DNA of 64,000 bases from Mycolicibacterium hodleri. Its GTDB lineage: Bacteria; Actinomycetota; Actinomycetes; Mycobacteriales; Mycobacteriaceae. Every line of letters starts with the position of its first letter. Position 1 is the first letter of the stretch. The translations under genes and the position numbers were made by a program. Below the pieces are notes generated by a model. That model saw only the letters and a list, made by a program, of their open reading frames with translations. It did no database searches and was not told where the DNA came from. This document shows positions 54,660-63,529 of this stretch, piece by piece. The stretch lies in contig NZ_RCZG01000002.1 of NCBI RefSeq assembly GCF_006439015.1, forward strand, positions 372,001 through 436,000, written 5' to 3'.

Positions 54660-55514
54660 ATGACCGCAATCGGCATGGTCGGTATTGGCGACATGGGCTC
54701 GGAGATGCTTCCACATCTCATCGCGGGGGGTTACCCGGTGTGGGCATTCGATCCCGACCCGTCTCGACTCCGTGCTGCAGTGGCGGCTGGAGCGACGGCA
54801 GCGGAGTCACCGGCGGATGCAGCACGGCATTCCGATGTGGTGCTGAGCCTGGTGATGTCCGACGACATTCCCACGGCCCACTTCGGCGAGAACGGAATCC
54901 TGCAAGGACTTCGTCCTGGCGCGCTTCTGGTCATCTGTTCGACGACTACGCCGGCCGTGTTGGATGAGGTCCGCCGGATGGCTGACCCGGCGGCGCTGGT
55001 GCTCGACGCGCCGATCGTCGGCGGTGTCAGATATGCCAGGGAAAAGGCGGTGACGTTTCTCGTCGGGGGCGATCCGCAGGTTGTCACGCAGGCCGAGGAT
55101 GTGCTCGCCTCCCTTGGCAAGGTGGAGCGGGTCGGCGCGGCCGGCTCTGGCGTGATCTACAAGCTGATCACCAACGCATTCGTGATGGCCGCCGAAGTCG
55201 GGCTGCGCGAGGCTCTCGATCTGACCGACATCCTTGGCGGAGACTACGAAACGGCGCTTCGTCTGTTCGGTATCGGGCCGATGGCTGCGGTGGTGAAACG
55301 CGCGTTGGATGAATCCAACCCCAGGCCGTTGCGGGCCTCCGCAGAAGACTTCGATACGTTGTTGTCAGCAGTAGACAACCCTGCGCTGCTTCGTATTTCG
55401 TCCGCCGGCCGGGACCGAATCTGGGCGGCGGTCGATGCCGAGCCGGGCCACGAACCGATGTTCGTCGAGCTCACCCGCAAATCCACCGCATTCGATTCCT
55501 TCCGTTCCCGTTGA
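54660..55514 (+). CDS. NAD(P)-dependent 3-hydroxyisobutyrate dehydrogenase-family oxidoreductase
   Basis: 284 residues. Rossmann motif GMVGIGDMGSEMLPHLIAGG at 5-24; the substrate-binding segment DAPIVGGVRYAREKAVTFLVGG, and the catalytic Lys in GAAGSGVIYKLITNAFVMA. The family oxidises beta-hydroxyacids such as 3-hydroxyisobutyrate, tartronate semialdehyde or 6-phosphogluconate-like substrates. It follows the VOC lipoprotein on the same strand with 125 bp between. Confidence 0.85.
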   Translation: MTAIGMVGIGDMGSEMLPHLIAGGYPVWAFDPDPSRLRAAVAAGATAAESPADAARHSDVVLSLVMSDDIPTAHFGENGILQGLRPGALLVICSTTTPAVLDEVRRMADPAALVLDAPIVGGVRYAREKAVTFLVGGDPQVVTQAEDVLASLGKVERVGAAGSGVIYKLITNAFVMAAEVGLREALDLTDILGGDYETALRLFGIGPMAAVVKRALDESNPRPLRASAEDFDTLLSAVDNPALLRISSAGRDRIWAAVDAEPGHEPMFVELTRKSTAFDSFRSR

Positions 55515-55613
55515 CGGGGCGGTCGATCGGGGATGTCGCGCACGCCGAAGGCAACACGCCAACGGGCAACGCTGCCGCACCCGACCGGTGATGGGTAACC
55601 CCGATCCTCGAGC

Positions 55614-58544
55614 TCACCAGCCCTCGGTGAGTACCCGGTCCAGCGTCGCGACGTAGAAGTCGGCGCCCGCCACGTCGAGACAGAGCGGCGGCTTGGTCTT
55701 CAGGATGTTCTGGCGATCGCCGGTCGGCTGGATGATGACGCCGAGTTCCAGCATGCGGTTGCAGATGGCCGCCGTCTCCTCGGTAGCCGGCTCGAGGGTG
55801 TGCTGGTCGCGGATCATCTCCACGCCAAGGTAGAGCCCCATCCCGTGTACCGTGCCGATGATCGGGTGCTTGTCGCGAAGCGCCATCAGCTGGGCCTTGA
55901 GGTGGCCGCCCACCCGCAATGCGTTGCCTTGCAGGTCTTCGTCACGCAGTGTGTCGAGCACCGTGAGGCCGATCGCGCACGACAGCGGGCTGCCGCCGGT
56001 CGAGGAGAAGAAGTAGCCCTGCGAACTGAACGCCTCGGCGATGGCACGGCTGGTGATGACGGCGCCGAGCGGGTAGCCGTTGCCCGTCGACTTGGCGATC
56101 GACACGATGTCGGGCACCACCTGCTGCTGATCGAACCCCCAGAACCATTCGCCGAGACGGCCGTAGCCGACCTGGACCTCGTCGGCGACGGCGAATCCGC
56201 CCGCCTCGCGCACGGCAGCGTAGACCTGCCGTAGATACCCGTCGGGCAGGGCCATGCCGCCGGCGTTGCCGTACACCGATTCGCAGATGAACCCCGCCGG
56301 CGGGCGACCCGCCGCGACGAGTTCGGACACCTTGGCGACGGCGTCGGGCCCATACCGGGCAGCATCGTCACCCCGGTAGGTGCCACGAAAGCTGTTGGGC
56401 GACTCCACCGTATGAATCCAGTCCGGCCTCGTGGTGAGGGCATTCGGATTGTCGGCGGTCGAGGTCGACACCGCATCGGTCGCGTACGTCCACCCGTGGT
56501 AAGCCTCGCCGACCGCGATCACGTCGCGGTGACCTGACACCGCTATCGCCAGCCGCAGCGCGAGATCGCTTGCCTCCGAACCGGAGTTGACCAGGAACAC
56601 CGTGTCGAGCGGCACGGGCAGGGTGGCGGCGAGACGTTCGCTGAACTCGACGACCGCCTCGTAGTTGAAGCGGGAGTTGGTGTTGAGCCTGCGCAGCTGG
56701 CGGGCGGCGGCATCGGCAATCCGAGGATGGGCGTGGCCGAGGACGGTGACGTTGTTGACCATGTCGAGGTACACCCGACCCGCCGTCGACATCAGGTAGT
56801 GGCGCTTGCCGCGCTCGATCTGCGGCGGGTTCGCGTAGTAGTGCTCCTGCACTCTGGCGAAGCTCTGGTCGCGGCGTGCCAACAGGTCTCGCGCTCCCGC
56901 GTCCGGCAGTTCCGGCAGACCGAGCAGCGGCCGCGGGTCGCGAGACAGCGCCAGCCAGCCCGGCGCCAGCTCGGCCGTCGTGAATGCCGGTGCCACCGGT
57001 GCGCCCGCCGGTCGAATGCTCACGATGGTCCACTCACCTGGCGCGACCGTCGTCACCTTCGCACCCGACTCGACGCGGTCCGCGGCGGCCTCGCCTGTGA
57101 CCGTCATCTCGTAATCGACTCCGCGCAGGGTGAATTCACCGTTCGAGCGGTGCACCTCGCCCGACCACGGGGCCATCAACGCGACGGCCTCGGCCGGCCA
57201 CAGTGACAGCCCGGTGGCGACGACGTCGGGTGAGTCCTGGCTCAGCAAGGGAGCGCGCGTCAGGTTCGGCTCTCCGAAGCGGGTGACGACGAGCGTCGCG
57301 CCGCCGTCGACGGCCACCCGGGCCAAGGAATCCTGAAGCCCTGGCGCGAGAATGTCTCCGCCTGCGGTGTCGAAGACATCGGAGTCGGTGGACAGGTCGA
57401 TCGTCTGGACCGAGGCGGCATCCAGCCCGGGTATCAGCGGTTCGCCGCCAACGGCGTTGGGCACCCCGGCTAAACCGAGCTCGGTTCGGATCACGGCCGT
57501 CATCAGGTCCACCGGCACCGACGTCGCCTGCTCGAACATGCGGATCTCGTCGTCGGACTGATTGGTCAGGTATTCGTTGTCCGGATCGAGCACGACCTGC
57601 TGGGCTCCGCTGACGATGAGCACGGCGGTGCGCAGGACGAGCAGCGGCCAGATCACCTCGGCCTCGGCGACGCTTAGCGGTCGGATCGCGTGAAACGCCT
57701 TGATGCCGGGCAGGATCGAGGTCGGCGTGGCGCCCGAATGGCCGAGCACCGAGGAGAGCGTGATGGCGACTTCGCAGACGGCCCAGGTGTCCGACAGATC
57801 GCCGAAGTCGATGATGCCGTCCGGGCGTCGAGTACCGCCGTCGGTGTGCGAGGCGACGACATTGGCATCCGTGAGATCGAGATGGACTGCCTGCCTGGGG
57901 AGTTCGTCAACCAGTGGTTCGATCCGCGACCAGGCTTCGGTGGCGGCGGTGGAGATGCGGTCGCGTTGCACGGGGTCGTCGACGTGCGAGATCAGCGCGC
58001 GAACGACGTCGTGACCGAAGCGAAGATCCCACTGCAGAGCCCGGTCCAGTCCAGGATGGCGAAAGTCGGCGAGCGCGCGACTGACGCGTCCCGCCAGCTC
58101 GCCCATGCCTGCGATCACGGCGGGTGCCAGATAGCCGGTGTCGACCAGAGTCCCGCCCGACAGGAACCGCAGCAGCCTGACGTGGGCCGTGCCGTCGAGT
58201 AGGTCGGTAACGGTCGTCGCCACGTCGCCTGCGAGGTTCGGCAGCGGCACCGCGACGCGCAGCGTCGGCTCAGCCGTGGCGATGGCGTCGGCCGCCGCGT
58301 CCTGCGCGGCGAGTTCGAGCGCAGTGAACGCCGGATTGGCGATCTTCAGCACGCCGATCAGCTGATTCGCCGGATCGAACACCAGGAAGTTTCTATCCTG
58401 GTTGCTGCCAAGCGATTCCGCCCGTGCGGTCAGGCCGTAGTGCCTGGACAGCAGCTGCTCGGCCTGCTCTTCACCCACCTGGGGAGCGGGGAGTTCCGGC
58501 TCTTCGAGAAAGTTGAAGCCCATGGTGCGGTGCGCGCCGGTCAC
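55614..58544 (-). CDS. Kinase-aminotransferase fusion: APH-like domain, middle domain, class III aminotransferase
   Basis: 976 residues. N-terminal aminoglycoside-phosphotransferase-like kinase domain (about 1-340): catalytic loop VHLDLTDANVVASH and metal-binding GIIDFGDLSDTW. Middle beta-rich segment of the M23/hybrid type (about 360-560). C-terminal class III aminotransferase (about 560-976) with PLP lysine Lys818 in SIAKSTGNGYPLG. Similar fusions relate to ethanolamine-phosphate or hydroxylysine phospholyases (AGXT2L), suggesting phosphorylation followed by PLP-dependent elimination on one chain. GTG start overlaps the upstream hydrolase stop by 4 bp. Confidence 0.85.
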   Translation of the reverse strand: MTGAHRTMGFNFLEEPELPAPQVGEEQAEQLLSRHYGLTARAESLGSNQDRNFLVFDPANQLIGVLKIANPAFTALELAAQDAAADAIATAEPTLRVAVPLPNLAGDVATTVTDLLDGTAHVRLLRFLSGGTLVDTGYLAPAVIAGMGELAGRVSRALADFRHPGLDRALQWDLRFGHDVVRALISHVDDPVQRDRISTAATEAWSRIEPLVDELPRQAVHLDLTDANVVASHTDGGTRRPDGIIDFGDLSDTWAVCEVAITLSSVLGHSGATPTSILPGIKAFHAIRPLSVAEAEVIWPLLVLRTAVLIVSGAQQVVLDPDNEYLTNQSDDEIRMFEQATSVPVDLMTAVIRTELGLAGVPNAVGGEPLIPGLDAASVQTIDLSTDSDVFDTAGGDILAPGLQDSLARVAVDGGATLVVTRFGEPNLTRAPLLSQDSPDVVATGLSLWPAEAVALMAPWSGEVHRSNGEFTLRGVDYEMTVTGEAAADRVESGAKVTTVAPGEWTIVSIRPAGAPVAPAFTTAELAPGWLALSRDPRPLLGLPELPDAGARDLLARRDQSFARVQEHYYANPPQIERGKRHYLMSTAGRVYLDMVNNVTVLGHAHPRIADAAARQLRRLNTNSRFNYEAVVEFSERLAATLPVPLDTVFLVNSGSEASDLALRLAIAVSGHRDVIAVGEAYHGWTYATDAVSTSTADNPNALTTRPDWIHTVESPNSFRGTYRGDDAARYGPDAVAKVSELVAAGRPPAGFICESVYGNAGGMALPDGYLRQVYAAVREAGGFAVADEVQVGYGRLGEWFWGFDQQQVVPDIVSIAKSTGNGYPLGAVITSRAIAEAFSSQGYFFSSTGGSPLSCAIGLTVLDTLRDEDLQGNALRVGGHLKAQLMALRDKHPIIGTVHGMGLYLGVEMIRDQHTLEPATEETAAICNRMLELGVIIQPTGDRQNILKTKPPLCLDVAGADFYVATLDRVLTEGW

Positions 58545-59404
58545 CGGTTCACGAACTCGACGACGACCTCACTGAAGGCGTCGTTGTCGTCTCCCGCCGC
58601 GGTGTGGCCCGCCTCGGAGAGCTCGACCAGCTCCGCGTGCGGCACCTTGGCGAGGAAGTCCTGCACACCCTCGGCGCTCACCACGTCGGACAGCTTCCCG
58701 CGAATCAGCAGGATCGGAACCTCGAGGTTGATCGCGGCCTGCTCGAGCATGTCCATCCGGATGAACGGGTCGTCGTCGGGTTTGGTGAGGAACGCCGGGT
58801 CCCAGTGCCAGTACCAACGACCGTCGCGCAGTCGCAGGTTCTTCTTCAGCCCCTCCGGGCTGCGCGGCTTGGTGCGGTGTGGAAGGTATGCAGCGACGGC
58901 ATCGGCGGCCTCCTCGAGGGAACCGAAGCCGTCGACACCACTGAACATGAAGTCACGAATTCGGGCGCTGCCATTCTTTTCGAACCGCGGTACGACGTCG
59001 ACCAGCACAAGCTTGGTGACAAGTTCGGCCCCGGCCTCGTGTGCGGCGAGGATGCCCGTGAGCCCGCCCATGCTGGCGCCGATCAGCACCGTCGGCTTGC
59101 CGATCTGATATAGCACCTGCTGCGTGTCGGCGCACAGCGCCTCCACCGAGTACGTGGCGGTCGGCGAGCGGTCGCTGTCCCCGTGGCCGCGACTGTCGAG
59201 TGCCACCACGTGGAATCCGCCGTCGGCGAGGATCTGCCCGGTGTTCTTCCACGAATACCGGTTCTGGCCACCGCCGTGCAGCATCAAGATCGCCGGCCGG
59301 TCGGCAGCGGACTCCGCATCGCGGTTCCACTCATCGGCGACCAGGGCGAGGTCGTCCATGCCGCGAAACTCAACGGTCTTCGAGGTGCTGCTCAGGGTGC
59401 TCAC
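58541..59404 (-). CDS. Alpha/beta hydrolase
   Basis: 287 residues from GTG 59404 with GAGAGG upstream. HGGGQNRYSW oxyanion region, nucleophile Ser in LIGASMGGLTGI (G-A-S-M-G), and the Asp and His in LLIRGKLSDVV and SEAGHTAAG. It is a cytosolic esterase, lipase or C-C hydrolase type protein. Translationally coupled to the 976-residue fusion protein, so it might remove an ester or protecting group from that enzyme's substrate, which is inference. Confidence 0.82.
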   Translation of the reverse strand: MSTLSSTSKTVEFRGMDDLALVADEWNRDAESAADRPAILMLHGGGQNRYSWKNTGQILADGGFHVVALDSRGHGDSDRSPTATYSVEALCADTQQVLYQIGKPTVLIGASMGGLTGILAAHEAGAELVTKLVLVDVVPRFEKNGSARIRDFMFSGVDGFGSLEEAADAVAAYLPHRTKPRSPEGLKKNLRLRDGRWYWHWDPAFLTKPDDDPFIRMDMLEQAAINLEVPILLIRGKLSDVVSAEGVQDFLAKVPHAELVELSEAGHTAAGDDNDAFSEVVVEFVNR

Positions 59405-59538
59405 GCTGGTCCTCTCCACCGAGTTCGGCCTCACGTTACCCAGGCGGGAATCGCCGATCGACGTGGGCCTCGTGGCGACGATGAGTTCCGCCGACGCCGT
59501 CGGTCAGCAAGGAGGAACAGACCCGGAACCGAAGGGCC

Positions 59539-59814
59539 ATGCCGATGCCATCGATCACGCCGTCACTCTGGTTCGACAACGACCTCGAAGAGGCCGCCGA
59601 GTTCTACACGACGGTGTTCCCCAATTCGTCGATCGAAGCCCTCCATCGCAATACGGATGCGGACCCGGGAACACCCGGCGACGTGGTGTCCGGCACGTTC
59701 GTGCTCGACGGGCAACGGCTCATCGGCATCAACGGTGGCCCGCAGTTTCCCTTCAGCGAGGGCATGCGCAAGATCCAAATCGTCGTTCTGGAGGTCGCCG
59801 TGCGGGACGCCTGA
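59539..59814 (+). pseudogene. PhnB-type VOC protein with in-frame internal deletion
   Basis: 91 residues. It begins like a PhnB/3-demethylubiquinone-methyltransferase-like VOC protein (ITPSLWFDNDLEEAAEFYTTVF, then FVLDGQRLIGINGGPQFPFSE). Right after FSE it jumps to MRKIQIVVLEVAV, which corresponds to the last residues of the family (MxKMRKIDIAALExA). About 70 residues in between (including YWDAL, CGWLKDRFGLSWQVVP) are missing with the frame kept. An internal deletion is the simplest reading; product stability is doubtful. Confidence 0.65.
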
Positions 59815-59942
59815 CTGGCGGAGCGACGAGTGGGCTACGCCGCGGCCGACCGACATCTCCCAGTCGGGGACACGTACGTTGGACCCGACAATGAAGTCCA
59901 CACACGCGCCGACCAGGCGCGCGGCGCCGCAGAGGAGCAAAC

Positions 59943-60605
59943 ATGGCAGACGATGACGCTGCCCCCTCCGAGTCGCGGGAACCGGAGTCCACGGCCGTCG
60001 AGGTCCGGTCCGCTGTCGACACGGTCGACAGCCCAGAAGCCGACGCCATCGATGACGCATCCGGGGAGGATGACGACCTGAGCGTTCCCGACGGCACCGC
60101 GGACGACTCACGCGCGGCCATCTCGAACCTCCGGTGGGCGCTCATCGCCGGACTGGTCGCGGTCTTGGCTCTCGGCGGCTTGACCGGCTGGCTGGGCTAC
60201 CGCGCCAACCAGTCGAGGAATCTCGAACAGCAGCGGAACACGTTCCTCCAGGTCGGGCAGCAAGGGGCCATCAACCTGACCACGCTCGACTACGAACACA
60301 TCGACGCCGACGTGCAGCGCATCCTGGACTCGGCGACGGGGACCTTCTACGACGACTTTCAGCAGCGCGCCCCGTCGTTCATCGACGTAGTCAAGCAAGT
60401 CAAGTCGAAGTCGGTGGGCACGGTGACCGCAGCGGCCCTCGAGAAGGGAGACACGTCGACCCAGGCTGAAGTGCTCGTCGCCATCACCGTTAAGTCGATG
60501 ATCGTCGGCCAGCCCGAACAACAACCGCGGGCCTGGCGCATGCGGATTCTGGTCCAGGAGATCGACGACCAAGCCAAGGTGTCCAACGTGGAGTTCGTGC
60601 CATGA
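59943..60605 (+). CDS. Mce-associated membrane protein, first of a pair
   Basis: 220 residues. An acidic, disordered N-terminus (about 1-58), one transmembrane helix (about 60-83, WALIAGLVAVLALGGLTGWLGY) and an extracytoplasmic NTF2-like domain (RNTFLQVGQQGAINLTTLDY... VTAAALEKGDTSTQAEVLVAI). This is the build of Mce-associated proteins (Mas/OmamA type) that support lipid import by Mce complexes. No mce operon is in the window, so this is an orphan pair. Overlaps the next gene by 4 bp (ATGA). Confidence 0.85.
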   Translation: MADDDAAPSESREPESTAVEVRSAVDTVDSPEADAIDDASGEDDDLSVPDGTADDSRAAISNLRWALIAGLVAVLALGGLTGWLGYRANQSRNLEQQRNTFLQVGQQGAINLTTLDYEHIDADVQRILDSATGTFYDDFQQRAPSFIDVVKQVKSKSVGTVTAAALEKGDTSTQAEVLVAITVKSMIVGQPEQQPRAWRMRILVQEIDDQAKVSNVEFVP

Positions 60606-61228
60606 CAGATTCCCATGACGAGAAGCCGGCCACCGGCGACGATCAACTCGACGCCGTCGAGGAACCCGAGGTGGTCGACGACTCCGACGTCACCGACGCG
60701 ACCAACGAGGCCGAAGTGGTCGGGGAATCCCGGCACCGCCCGGCCATCGACTGGAGCAGGGTCCTGGCCTACGGTGTGGTGCCCGGCATCGCGCTGATCC
60801 TCGCGATGGCCGCGGGATTCCTGAAATACGTGGACAATTCGGCGCGCGACAGTGCCACCGCCCGCATTGAGGCGACCCAGGCCGCCTCGACGGGCACCGT
60901 CGCACTGCTGTCGTACACGTCGGACAAAGTCGAGCAACAGCTGAACGATGCGCGCAATCTGCTCACCGGCGGGTTTGGCGAGTCGTACACGTCGTTGATC
61001 AACGAGGTGGTGATCCCCGGTGCGAAGCAGCAGCAGATCTCCGCGTTGGCAACGGTTCCCAGGGTGGGGTCGGTCTCGGCGGACCCCGGCCGGGCCGTCG
61101 TCCTGGTGTTCGTCAATCAGGCGGTGGTAGTCGGTTCGAGCGCACCCACCGACACGGCCTCCAGCGTCCGCGTGACGTTGGAGAAGGTCGGCGGCAAGTG
61201 GTTGATCTCCGATTTCACCCCGGTTTAG
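60602..61228 (+). CDS. Mce-associated membrane protein, second of a pair
   Basis: 208 residues, same architecture as the gene it overlaps: acidic head (about 1-50), transmembrane helix (about 58-78, YGVVPGIALILAMAAGFLKYV) and an NTF2-like outer domain with TGTVALLSYTSDKVEQQLNDARNLLTGGF, FVNQAVVVGSS and ISDFTPV. Adjacent dissimilar Mce-associated genes are common in mycobacteria and their products probably form a heteromer. The overlap implies coupled synthesis. Confidence 0.85.
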   Translation: MTDSHDEKPATGDDQLDAVEEPEVVDDSDVTDATNEAEVVGESRHRPAIDWSRVLAYGVVPGIALILAMAAGFLKYVDNSARDSATARIEATQAASTGTVALLSYTSDKVEQQLNDARNLLTGGFGESYTSLINEVVIPGAKQQQISALATVPRVGSVSADPGRAVVLVFVNQAVVVGSSAPTDTASSVRVTLEKVGGKWLISDFTPV

Positions 61229-61237
61229 GAGCTCTCG

Positions 61238-62143
61238 GTGAGTGAACCCGACTGGATCGACGTCGCCACCCCCGACGTGCACCTGCGGGCACTGTCGTGG
61301 GGGCCGGAGGATGCCCCGATCGCTCTGTGTCTGCACGGCTTTCCCGACACCGCACACGGCTGGCGCAAGGTGGCGCCTCTCCTGGTGGCCGCGGGTTGGC
61401 GGGTCGTCGCGCCCTTCATGCGCGGCTACGCCCCGTCGAGTACGTCGACCGACGGCAGCTATCACGTCGGCGCCCTCATGGACGACGCGTTGCGCGTGCT
61501 CGAGGCCGCGGGCCCGACCGGTCGAGACGTACTCATCGGACACGATTGGGGCGCGATCGCCGGCGCTGGCCTGGCGGCAATGCCCGACAGCCCGTTTCAG
61601 AAGGCCGTCCTCATGTCTGTCCCGCCCGCCGACACGTTTCGGCCCCTGGGGAGAATTCCCGACGCTGGGAGCTTGATTGCCAAGCTGCCTCGGCAGTTGC
61701 TGCGGAGCTGGTACATCATGTACTTCCAATTGCCCGTCCTGCCAGAGCATTCCGCGTCTTTCGTGGTGCCCCGACTGTGGCGGCAATGGTCACCGTCCTA
61801 CGACGCAAGAGAGGACGTGGCGCTGGTCCGCGACGCCATCGGCGCGCCTGAGAGCTGGCGCGCTGCGCTGGGTTACTACCGGGCGGCCATCCGAGGCAGC
61901 AAGCCGCCGCCGCGTTACGCCGAGCTGCACGAGCACTGGCTGTCGCCTCTGCATGTGCCGACGCTCTACCTGCACGGAGCCGACGACGGTTGCATGTCGG
62001 CGGATTACACGAAGTGGGTGGAGCCAGCGTTACCGCCGGGCAGTCGTGCCGAGATCGTCCAACTCGCTGGGCACTTCATGCAACTGGACCGACCCGCCGA
62101 CGTTGCCCGGTTGATCACCGAATTCATCGGAAGTGGAAACTAG
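61238..62143 (+). CDS. Epoxide hydrolase-like alpha/beta hydrolase
   Basis: 301 residues from a GTG, 9 bp after the Mce-associated pair. HGFPDTAHGW is the oxyanion HGxP motif of epoxide hydrolases; nucleophile Asp lies in LIGHDWGAIAGAGL (Sm-x-Nu-x-Sm), and the Asp/His of the triad in LHGADDGCM and LAGHFMQLDRP. Haloalkane dehalogenases share the nucleophile, but the HGFP motif favours epoxide hydrolase. M. tuberculosis has several Eph proteins; I cannot tell which this equals. Confidence 0.85.
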   Translation: MSEPDWIDVATPDVHLRALSWGPEDAPIALCLHGFPDTAHGWRKVAPLLVAAGWRVVAPFMRGYAPSSTSTDGSYHVGALMDDALRVLEAAGPTGRDVLIGHDWGAIAGAGLAAMPDSPFQKAVLMSVPPADTFRPLGRIPDAGSLIAKLPRQLLRSWYIMYFQLPVLPEHSASFVVPRLWRQWSPSYDAREDVALVRDAIGAPESWRAALGYYRAAIRGSKPPPRYAELHEHWLSPLHVPTLYLHGADDGCMSADYTKWVEPALPPGSRAEIVQLAGHFMQLDRPADVARLITEFIGSGN

Positions 62144-62152
62144 CCTGCAACC

Positions 62153-63430
62153 ATGACCAACCAGCGATTGACGCCTGCCGATGCGCAGACGTTCTGGTTG
62201 GCATCCAAGATTCCGAACGACACGTTCCTCCTGTTTGGATTTGCGGGTGCGCCGACCGACCTGGAATACACACTCGGCGAGTGCGAGGTCCGCGGTCGCA
62301 GCTGCACCGATCTCTCACTGCGCGTAAATGATCGCGGCTCGAGGGGTTACCCGTCGTGGGTATGGCGCGGCGTCGATCGCTCGCAGTTCATCGCGCACGC
62401 CATCGAGGACCGCACATGGGCGGGGTGCCTGACCGAGGTCTGTGCGTTGATCGCCGAACAGTTGGACGCGGCAGACGCGGCATGGCGATTGTACGTGTTC
62501 ACCGACATTCTCGGCGTGCCTGGCGTGGACGGCCCCGGCAGCGTTGCGGTACTGCAGATCTCGCACGCGCTCGGTGGCGGTGGACGCACGTCGGCGCACG
62601 CGGCGCTGATGTTCGGCAGGGCAGGTGGCCACGTGCCCGGGATTCATCCGCCATCTGCGGGTCCGTTTGCGTTGCCGTTGGCGGGCTTTCGCGCCGCGAG
62701 GGCGTACCGCGACATGCTCGCGGACGTCGAGTCCGGAGATGTACCCGCGCAGGCGGAGCTTCGGCCGCTGCTGCGAACCAACGACCGACCAGCGGGGCCT
62801 CGCGCACTGCGCACCGTGACCCGGCGACGTTCAGAGCTGTCGGGCTCGACGGTGACGGTCGCGGTGCTGTCGGCAGTGTCGGTGGCGCTGGCCGGTCACC
62901 TCGGCGCGCTCGGGGACGATCCGTCGACCCTGGGCGCCGAGGTACCGATGACCAAGCCGCTACCCCGCCTGGCGTACAACCACTTCGGCAACGTCGGCGT
63001 CGGCCTGTACCCCGAACTGACCGCCGATGAGCGGACCGCCCACATCGCCGCCGATCTCGCCGCCAGGCGAGTGCGAGCCGAACACCAGGCGATGCGCGCG
63101 GCGGACCTCGCATTCGCGGCGACACCGGCGCGGCTATTGCGCTGGGGAATGACACGATTCGATCCCGACGTCCGCCCTGCGGCCGTGACGGGTAACACCG
63201 TGGTCTCGAGTGTGAACTGCGGTGTCGCTGACTTCGCCTTCGGGGGAGCACCCGTCGTGATGGCGGCGGCGTTCGCGGGGTTGTCTCCGATGATGGGTCT
63301 GACCCATGTCGTCGTCGGTGTGGGCGACACCGTCACAGTCAGCGTGCATGCGGCCGAATCGGCGCTCGGCGGTCCCGGCGGGATGGACGACTATGTCGCG
63401 CGCCTCAATGCCGCCCTGGCGAAGGCCTGA
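62153..63430 (+). CDS. WS/DGAT-like acyltransferase-fold protein with degenerate active-site motif
   Basis: 425 residues. The start LTPADAQTFWLASKIPNDTFLLFGF and the C-terminal half (STVTVAVLSAVSVALAGHL, then TVVSSVNCG, and MMGLTHVVVGVGDTVTVSVHA) match wax ester synthase/diacylglycerol acyltransferases (DUF1298 C-terminal domain). The catalytic HHxxxDG is replaced by SHALGGGGRT (near residue 140), so the second His and the Asp are lost. It may be inactive as an acyltransferase, or use another reaction. Starts 9 bp after the hydrolase. Confidence 0.72.
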   Translation: MTNQRLTPADAQTFWLASKIPNDTFLLFGFAGAPTDLEYTLGECEVRGRSCTDLSLRVNDRGSRGYPSWVWRGVDRSQFIAHAIEDRTWAGCLTEVCALIAEQLDAADAAWRLYVFTDILGVPGVDGPGSVAVLQISHALGGGGRTSAHAALMFGRAGGHVPGIHPPSAGPFALPLAGFRAARAYRDMLADVESGDVPAQAELRPLLRTNDRPAGPRALRTVTRRRSELSGSTVTVAVLSAVSVALAGHLGALGDDPSTLGAEVPMTKPLPRLAYNHFGNVGVGLYPELTADERTAHIAADLAARRVRAEHQAMRAADLAFAATPARLLRWGMTRFDPDVRPAAVTGNTVVSSVNCGVADFAFGGAPVVMAAAFAGLSPMMGLTHVVVGVGDTVTVSVHAAESALGGPGGMDDYVARLNAALAKA

Positions 63431-63529
63431 GCGTCGAGATGGCGAGCCGCGGGTGCGAATCCTCGGCCGGGCCAGCCCATTGTGGATGCGGGCTGCGAAG
63501 GGGTTAACAGATGTCCTAGATTCGCATTC

